Positions 14,952 to 20,385 of a DNA stretch of 20,385 nt are shown here, piece by piece. Source of the stretch: Bacteroides sp. (lineage in GTDB: Bacteria; Bacteroidota; Bacteroidia; Bacteroidales; Bacteroidaceae). How positions within the stretch are numbered: the first letter of the stretch is position 1; each line of letters begins with the position of its first letter. The notes under the pieces are model-generated. The model was not told the origin of the DNA. It saw nothing but the letters and a program-made list of their open reading frames with translations, and did not search any database. The translations under genes and the position numbers were made by a program. The stretch covers positions 1 to 20,385 of the forward strand of contig JASLCM010000213.1 of assembly GCA_030151845.1 (NCBI GenBank). Reading direction: 5' to 3'.

Positions 14952-17780
14952 ATGAACAATATGACGATAAGGTTAAACAAAGTAACTAGAGATTTGAATG
15001 TAGGGATTTCAACTGTTGTTGAGTTCTTACAGAAGAAGGGGTTTGAGGTTAAGGAGAACCCTAACACTAAGATTTCAAAAGAGCAATATCAGCTCTTAGT
15101 AGAAGAATTTAGTAAGGATAAGACTTTAAGAATAAAGTCTGAGAAGTTTATACAAGAGAGACAAAGTAACAAAGATAAAAGTAAGGCTTCTGTTGCAATA
15201 GAAGGGTATGAGAAGAAGGAGGAGAAGAAGCCAAAGCAGAATGTAGTTAAAACTGTTGTTCCTGAAGAGGTAAAACCAAAGGTGACACCAGTGGGTAAGA
15301 TTGACCTAGAAAACCTCTCTGCAAAACCAAAGAAAGAGGCAAAGCCCTCTTCTGCACCAATTGAAAATAAAATAAATAAAAAGGAGGAAGCCGCTCTGGA
15401 AGCTGCTGAAACTCCGAATATAGATAAGAAGCATAACGTGAAAGAACAGACTGCTGGAGACAAAAAAGAGATCAAAAAGTCCTCTAAGGTTGAAAAGCCT
15501 ATAAAGAAGGAGGTTAAGAAGGTTAATCCTGCCCCTAAAGAGAAAAAAGCCTCTGCAGATAAAGAGGATGATGGTATTTTCAAAATTAGAGATACGGAAC
15601 TTGTCTCTAATATCAATGTAGTAGGTCATATAGACCTCTCTGCTATAAATCAGTCTACTAGACCTAAGAAAAAGACTAAAGAGGAGAGAAAGAAGGAGAG
15701 AGAGGAGAAAGACAAAAACCGCGCTGATGCTCGTAAGGGTGGAGGTCGCAGACGTCGTAGTAGAATTGCTAAAGAGAAGGTTGATGTTAGTAAGGTGGAC
15801 TCTTCTGACAATAATAATAGGAGAGAGAGCAAAAAGGTTAGAAAGAAAAAATTTAAAAAGCCTAATGTTCGCCAAGAGGTTACTGAGGAGGACGTACAAC
15901 AACAAATTAAGGAGACTTTAGCAAGACTTACTAAGAAAGGTAAGAATAAGGCTGCTCGATACAGAAAAGAAAAAAGAGACCAAGCATCGACTAGAACTCA
16001 AAATATTGAGGCTAAGGAGAATGCTGAAAGTAAAACAATTAAGCTTACTGAATTCGTTACTGCTAGTGAACTAGCTAGCCTAATGGATGTCTCTATCAAT
16101 GATATTATTAGTACTTGTATGAGTATCGGTCTAATGGTTTCAATTAACCAAAGACTAGATGCTGAGACAATTAACCTTGTGGCTGAGGAGTTTGGTTTTA
16201 AAACAGAGTATGTTAGTGCCGAAGTTTCTCAAGCAATAGAGGTTGAAGAGGATCATCCTGATGATTTAGAGCCTCGCGCTCCTATTGTTACTGTTATGGG
16301 GCACGTAGACCATGGTAAGACTTCATTACTAGACTATGTGCGTCAAGCAAATGTGATTGCAGGTGAGGCAGGTGGTATCACTCAGCACATTGGAGCTTAT
16401 AATGTTACTTTAGAGGATGGAAGAAAGATAACCTTCTTGGATACTCCTGGTCACGAGGCGTTTACAGCGATGCGTGCTCGTGGTGCACAAGTAACAGACG
16501 TTGCTATTATTATTGTAGCAGCAGACGATAATGTGATGCCTCAAACAAAAGAGGCGATAAACCATGCTGTTGCAGCTGGTGTCCCTATTGTTTTTGCAAT
16601 TAATAAGATTGATAAACCTACAGCTAACCCCGATAAGATAAAAGAGGAACTTGCTACGCTAAACTTCCTTGTTGAAGAGTGGGGAGGTAAATATCAATCT
16701 CAAGATATTTCAGCTAAAAAAGGTCTAGGTGTAAAAGAGCTTCTTGAAAAGGTTCTCCTAGAGGCTGAACTGTTAGAGTTAAAGGCTAACCCTGATCGTG
16801 AAGCTACAGGTTCTATCATAGAATCAACTCTTGATCGTGGACGTGGTTATGTGGCTACTATGCTAGTATCTAATGGTACCTTGAAAATGGGAGATGTAGT
16901 TCTTGCTGGAAGTTACTTTGGTAAGGTTAAGGCAATGTTTAACGAGAGAAACCAAAGGATAGAAGAGGCTGGTCCATCATCTCCAGTACAGATTCTTGGG
17001 TTAGATGGTGCTCCTGCTGCAGGTGATGCCTTCTATGTAATGGAAACAGAACAAGAAGCGCGTGAGATTGCAACTAAACGTGAACAGCTTCAACGTGAGC
17101 AAGGAATTAGAACCCAGAAAATGCTTACTCTTGATGAGGTTGGCCGTAGAATTGCTTTAGGTAACTTCCAAGAGCTTAATATTATTGTGAAAGGTGACGT
17201 AGATGGTTCTGTTGAGGCTTTAAGTGACTCTTTAATCAAACTTTCTACTGAGCAGATTGAAGTAAAGGTTATCCACCAAGGAGTAGGTCAAATATCAGAA
17301 TCTGATGTTTCTTTAGCAGCCGCGTCAGATGCAATTATCATAGGATTCCAAGTGCGTCCATCAGCAGGTGCTGACCGCTTAGCTGAAGAAGAGGGAGTTG
17401 ATATCCGTAAATACTCGATTATATATGATGCTATCGAGGAGGTGAAAGCCGCTATGGAAGGAATGCTTGAGCCTATCGTTAAGGAGCAAGTTACTGCAAC
17501 AATTGAAGTTCGTGAAGTCTTTAATATTAGTAAGGTAGGCATGGTTGCTGGAGCCTTAGTTAAGACAGGGAAGGTTAAGCGTTCGGATAAAGCTAGACTT
17601 ATTCGTGACGGTATTGTTATCTTCTCGGGTGAGATCAACGCACTTAAACGCTTTAAGGACGATGTGAAAGAGGTTGGAATGAACTTCGAGTGTGGTATTA
17701 GCTTGACTAATTGCAATGATATCAAGGTAGACGATATCATAGAAACATACGAAGAGGTTGAGATAAAACAGAAATTATAA
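14952..17780 (+). CDS. infB: Translation initiation factor IF-2
   Basis: IF-2 is the GTPase that places initiator fMet-tRNA on the 30S subunit and promotes 50S joining. The 942-residue protein has an N-terminal IF2_N motif (TIRLNKVTRDLNVGISTVVE), a long Lys/Glu-rich linker (about residues 55-350), a second IF2_N-like domain (about 358-420), then the G domain. G motifs are intact: GHVDHGKTS near residue 450, DTPGHEAF near 497, NKID near 551 and SAKKG near 587. Domains II to IV follow. The ATG at 14952 is used here; a second in-frame ATG at 14961 gives the usual family start MTIRLNKV and may be the true one. It is the third gene of the rimP-nusA operon. Confidence 0.96.
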   Translation: MNNMTIRLNKVTRDLNVGISTVVEFLQKKGFEVKENPNTKISKEQYQLLVEEFSKDKTLRIKSEKFIQERQSNKDKSKASVAIEGYEKKEEKKPKQNVVKTVVPEEVKPKVTPVGKIDLENLSAKPKKEAKPSSAPIENKINKKEEAALEAAETPNIDKKHNVKEQTAGDKKEIKKSSKVEKPIKKEVKKVNPAPKEKKASADKEDDGIFKIRDTELVSNINVVGHIDLSAINQSTRPKKKTKEERKKEREEKDKNRADARKGGGRRRRSRIAKEKVDVSKVDSSDNNNRRESKKVRKKKFKKPNVRQEVTEEDVQQQIKETLARLTKKGKNKAARYRKEKRDQASTRTQNIEAKENAESKTIKLTEFVTASELASLMDVSINDIISTCMSIGLMVSINQRLDAETINLVAEEFGFKTEYVSAEVSQAIEVEEDHPDDLEPRAPIVTVMGHVDHGKTSLLDYVRQANVIAGEAGGITQHIGAYNVTLEDGRKITFLDTPGHEAFTAMRARGAQVTDVAIIIVAADDNVMPQTKEAINHAVAAGVPIVFAINKIDKPTANPDKIKEELATLNFLVEEWGGKYQSQDISAKKGLGVKELLEKVLLEAELLELKANPDREATGSIIESTLDRGRGYVATMLVSNGTLKMGDVVLAGSYFGKVKAMFNERNQRIEEAGPSSPVQILGLDGAPAAGDAFYVMETEQEAREIATKREQLQREQGIRTQKMLTLDEVGRRIALGNFQELNIIVKGDVDGSVEALSDSLIKLSTEQIEVKVIHQGVGQISESDVSLAAASDAIIIGFQVRPSAGADRLAEEEGVDIRKYSIIYDAIEEVKAAMEGMLEPIVKEQVTATIEVREVFNISKVGMVAGALVKTGKVKRSDKARLIRDGIVIFSGEINALKRFKDDVKEVGMNFECGISLTNCNDIKVDDIIETYEEVEIKQKL

Positions 17781-17809
17781 TATGCCGCTGGGCGTTTTAG
17801 AATAATTGA

Positions 17810-17854
17810 TGTGTCAATAGCCTAGCTAACAGCTAGCTATTGGCACATTTTTTT
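17810..17854 (+). terminator. Strong intrinsic terminator after infB
   Basis: TGTGTCAATAG (17810-17820) and CTAGCT (17822-17827) pair with AGCTAG (17831-17836) and CTATTGGCACA (17837-17847), leaving one bulged C and a 3-base loop, and seven T residues follow (17848-17854). It ends just 11 bases before the cvpA ATG. Confidence 0.9.
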
Positions 17855-17865
17855 AAGATAAAAAG

Positions 17866-18366
17866 ATGTCTCTTCTTGATTATATAGTAGTAGTACTGTT
17901 CGTTATAGGCTGTGCCTGGGGAGTGTACAGAGGATTCTTCCGACAGTTAGCCTCTTTTTTGGGTTTAATTGTTGGCTTAATAGTTGCAAGAAACTTCTAC
18001 CAACTTTTGGCCGCTAAAATCTCACCCAGTTATATTGACTCTCTAAGTGTAGCACAGGTCATATCATTTCTAACAATCTGGATCATTGTTCCTCTTATTT
18101 TCACTATTATTGCAAACGTTTTAACTCGCTTTTTTGATATAATCTCTTTAGGCTGCTTAAATAGAGCCTTAGGAGGTATATTGGGTGGACTTAAAACGGT
18201 AATAGTACTTGGCTTAATCGTAGGCGTTTTGGATGTTGTAGATCCTGAAAATAACCTAATTAATAGAACAAAGAAGAAGGAGTCTATGTTATATAATCCG
18301 CTACAATCAATAGGAAGTATTTTTATAGTAGTTCTTCAGCAGACGTATGAAGAACAAATTAAATAA
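17866..18366 (+). CDS. cvpA: CvpA family inner-membrane protein
   Basis: This 166-residue protein belongs to the CvpA family, named after an E. coli protein needed for colicin V production; the molecular role is not settled. Four hydrophobic spans are visible, at about residues 3-20, 27-45, 62-85 and 98-122. The family's N-terminal pattern appears as LDYIVVVLFVIGCAWGVYRGF, including the conserved YRGFF. The hydrophilic C-terminal tail is probably cytoplasmic. It lies 85 bases after infB, behind a strong terminator, and 34 bases before sufB, and I see no clear -7 box for it. Co-transcription with the suf genes seems likely. Confidence 0.85.
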   Translation: MSLLDYIVVVLFVIGCAWGVYRGFFRQLASFLGLIVGLIVARNFYQLLAAKISPSYIDSLSVAQVISFLTIWIIVPLIFTIIANVLTRFFDIISLGCLNRALGGILGGLKTVIVLGLIVGVLDVVDPENNLINRTKKKESMLYNPLQSIGSIFIVVLQQTYEEQIK

Positions 18367-18400
18367 TAAAAGGGTAGCCCCCTGTTAAAATAGTTATTCA

Positions 18401-19849
18401 ATGGAAGAACCAAATAAATATGTAAAGGAGCTTACTCAAGAGAAGTATAAGTATGGATTTACTACAGATATTCATACTGAAGTTATTGAGAAAGGTCTGA
18501 ATGAAGATGTTGTACGTTTGATATCTTCAAAAAAGAAGGAACCAGAGTGGTTGCTGGATTTTAGGTTAAAGGCATTTAGACATTGGCAGACTTTGGAGAT
18601 GCCTAAATGGCCTCATCTTCGTATCCCTGAAATTGATTATCAATCTATATCCTACTATGCAGATCCAACAAAGAAAAAAGATGGGCCTAAGAGTATGGAT
18701 GAAGTAGATCCTGAACTCATAAAGACATTTAATAAGCTAGGTATCCCTCTTGAAGAGCAGATGGCGCTAAGTGGAATTGCTGTTGATGCAGTAATGGACT
18801 CAGTATCTGTTAAAACAACATTTAAAGATACCTTGTTGGAGAAAGGAATTATTTTCTGTTCATTTAGTGAGGCGGTTCGTGAACATCCCGACTTAGTACG
18901 TGAATATTTAGGTAGTGTTGTTGGATATCGAGATAATTATTTTGCTTGTCTAAATTCTGCAGTTTTTTCTGATGGCTCTTTTGTCTATATTCCTAAGGGA
19001 GTACGTTGTCCAATGGAGTTATCTACCTACTTTAGAATAAATGCATTAAATACAGGACAATTTGAACGAACTTTAATAGTAGCTGATGATGATTCCTATG
19101 TTTCATATTTAGAGGGGTGTACCGCTCCAATGCGAGATGAAAATCAACTCCATGCTGCTATTGTTGAGATAGTGGTTCATGACCGAGCAGAAGTAAAATA
19201 TAGTACGGTTCAGAACTGGTATCCAGGTGATGCACAAGGAAAGGGAGGGGTTTATAACTTTGTTACAAAACGTGGACATTGTAAAGGAGTAGATAGCAAA
19301 CTATCTTGGACACAAGTAGAGACAGGATCTGCTATAACTTGGAAGTATCCCTCTTGTATCCTATCGGGCGATAACTCTGTAGGAGAGTTTTACAGTGTAG
19401 CTGTTACAAATAATCATCAGCAGGCCGATACAGGGACTAAAATGATCCATTTGGGTAAAAATACAAGTAGTACAATTGTAAGCAAAGGTATATCTGCTGG
19501 AGTGAGTGAAAATTCATACCGTGGCTTAGTTAAGGTTGCAAAAAAAGCAACAGGAGCTAGAAACTATAGCCAGTGTGACTCTCTCTTATTAGGAGATCGT
19601 TGTGGAGCACATACTTTTCCTTATATGGACATCAATAACGACACTGCCATTATTGAACACGAAGCTACTACTAGCAAAATTAGTGAAGATCAAATATTCT
19701 ACTGCAACCAAAGAGGCATATCTACGGAAGATGCAATTGGATTAATTGTAAATGGTTATGCAAAAGAGGTTATCAATAAACTTCCGATGGAGTTTGCTGT
19801 GGAAGCACAAAAGTTGCTTTCAATCTCTTTAGAGGGTAGTGTAGGATAG
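18401..19849 (+). CDS. sufB: Fe-S cluster assembly scaffold protein SufB
   Basis: SufB is the scaffold subunit of the SufBC2D complex on which Fe-S clusters are built in the cytoplasm. The 482-residue length matches the family. Recognisable segments are FSEAVREHPDLVREYLG, YIPKGVRCPMELSTYFRIN, the beta-helix core with VQNWYPGD and KGICKG-like GHCKGVDSKLSWTQVETGS, and the C-terminal RCGAHTFPYMDI with the key cysteine, then the IEHEATTSKI segment. The ATG at 18401 gives the usual MEEPNKYVKELTQEKYKYGF start. sufC follows 42 bases later, so this is the first suf gene of an operon that continues beyond the window. Confidence 0.96.
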   Translation: MEEPNKYVKELTQEKYKYGFTTDIHTEVIEKGLNEDVVRLISSKKKEPEWLLDFRLKAFRHWQTLEMPKWPHLRIPEIDYQSISYYADPTKKKDGPKSMDEVDPELIKTFNKLGIPLEEQMALSGIAVDAVMDSVSVKTTFKDTLLEKGIIFCSFSEAVREHPDLVREYLGSVVGYRDNYFACLNSAVFSDGSFVYIPKGVRCPMELSTYFRINALNTGQFERTLIVADDDSYVSYLEGCTAPMRDENQLHAAIVEIVVHDRAEVKYSTVQNWYPGDAQGKGGVYNFVTKRGHCKGVDSKLSWTQVETGSAITWKYPSCILSGDNSVGEFYSVAVTNNHQQADTGTKMIHLGKNTSSTIVSKGISAGVSENSYRGLVKVAKKATGARNYSQCDSLLLGDRCGAHTFPYMDINNDTAIIEHEATTSKISEDQIFYCNQRGISTEDAIGLIVNGYAKEVINKLPMEFAVEAQKLLSISLEGSVG

Positions 19850-19891
19850 TAACAAATAGCTCGTATGAGCCAACAAAATATAGATTTAACC

Positions 19892-20385
19892 ATGTTAAAG
19901 ATAAAAGATTTACATGCCAATATTAATGGCAAAGAGATACTAAAAGGCATTAATCTTACTGTAAAACCAGGTGAAGTTCATGCCATTATGGGACCAAACG
20001 GTTCTGGAAAAAGTACATTAAGTAGTGTTTTAGTAGGAAACCCTGCTTTTGAGGTTACTAAAGGTAGTGTTTTGTTTCAAGGAAAAGACTTATTAGAACT
20101 TTCACCTGAAGATAGAAGTAGAGAGGGTGTGTTCTTAAGCTTTCAATACCCCGTGGAGATTCCGGGGGTGAGTATGGTGAACTTTATGAGAGCAGCTATC
20201 AATGAGCAAAGAAAGTATAGAGACTTGGCTCCATTGTCTGCAGGTGAGTTCCTTAAAAAAATGAGAGAGAAGCGAGAAATTGTTGAATTAGACAGCAAAC
20301 TTACAGGACGTGCAGTAAATGAAGGATTCCCTGGTGGAGAAAAGAAGAAGAATGAAATATTCCAGATGGCTATGCTAGAGCCCAC
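19892..20385 (+). CDS. sufC: Fe-S assembly ATPase SufC, 5' part
   Basis: SufC is the ABC-type ATPase of the SufBC2D complex. The frame is open to the window edge (164 codons), so Walker B and the rest are missing. Walker A is GPNGSGKST (residues 34-42), and the SufC-typical segments SVLVGNPAFEVTKG, LSPEDRSREGVFLSFQYP (Q-loop) and IPGVSMVNFMRAA are present. I chose ATG 19892 (MLKIKDLHA), the family's usual start; an in-frame ATG at 19865 would add nine residues. The ABC signature region reads FPGGEKKKNE, where SufC normally has FSGGEKKRNE, so the signature serine is replaced by proline at residue 147. It follows sufB by 42 bases. Confidence 0.93.
   Translation, partial: MLKIKDLHANINGKEILKGINLTVKPGEVHAIMGPNGSGKSTLSSVLVGNPAFEVTKGSVLFQGKDLLELSPEDRSREGVFLSFQYPVEIPGVSMVNFMRAAINEQRKYRDLAPLSAGEFLKKMREKREIVELDSKLTGRAVNEGFPGGEKKKNEIFQMAMLEP

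Noticed and set aside
15089..15905. Long minus-strand open frames (175 and 199 codons) within infB
   Set aside because: They are antisense to the Lys/Glu-rich linker of IF-2; the Leu/Ser/Phe-rich products are what the complement of such sequence gives, and they overlap each other.
1..20385. Mobile elements, CRISPR arrays, toxin-antitoxin pairs or phage genes
   Set aside because: No transposase, integrase, direct-repeat array or defence-type domain was found; the genes are core metabolism and information processing with uniform codon use.

Overview
The window reads as chromosomal core sequence from an AT-rich member of the Bacteroidota, most likely the order Bacteroidales. Several genes match forms I associate with that group: a DUF4254 / GT9 / lipopolysaccharide-kinase cluster, a viroplasmin-RNase HI fusion, the long SpeA arginine decarboxylase next to argB, and the order infB-cvpA-sufB-sufC. 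Many intergenic regions carry the Bacteroidota-type -7 box TAnnTTTG, three of them with a TTG about 19-20 bases upstream. Shine-Dalgarno sequences are mostly weak or absent. No mobile element, CRISPR array, tRNA or rRNA was seen.

Layout. Positions 1-225 hold the 3' end of rpsO (ribosomal protein S15) and its terminator. Positions 234-4610 are a cell-envelope block: a promoter, a DUF4254 protein, a GT9 heptosyltransferase-like enzyme and a WaaP/Kdo-kinase-like protein in a tight operon, then an MsbA-like ABC exporter with its own -7 box. Together these look like lipopolysaccharide core assembly and export. A viroplasmin-RNase HI gene (minus strand) lies tail to tail with the exporter and is divergent from aroK (shikimate kinase). 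Next come speA (arginine decarboxylase), a terminator, argB (acylglutamate kinase) and an overlapping YgjP-type zinc metalloprotease. Two minus-strand genes of unknown function follow: a 129-residue single-span membrane protein and a 44-residue basic protein with its own terminator. A lipoprotein beta-hexosaminidase (GH20) stands alone from 10595 to 12916.

Positions 13020-17854 are the translation and transcription-factor operon rimP-nusA-infB. Its signals are unusual: a possible leader ORF and U-tract hairpin before rimP, and a terminator-like hairpin between nusA and infB. After a strong terminator come cvpA, sufB and the start of sufC, the beginning of an Fe-S assembly (SUF) operon that runs out of the window.

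No obviously new multi-gene system is present. The points most worth following up are the 44-residue gene, the rimP leader and nusA-infB hairpin pair, the DUF4254 protein in the LPS cluster, a 14-bp palindrome touching the hexosaminidase promoter, and a proline in the SufC ABC signature.
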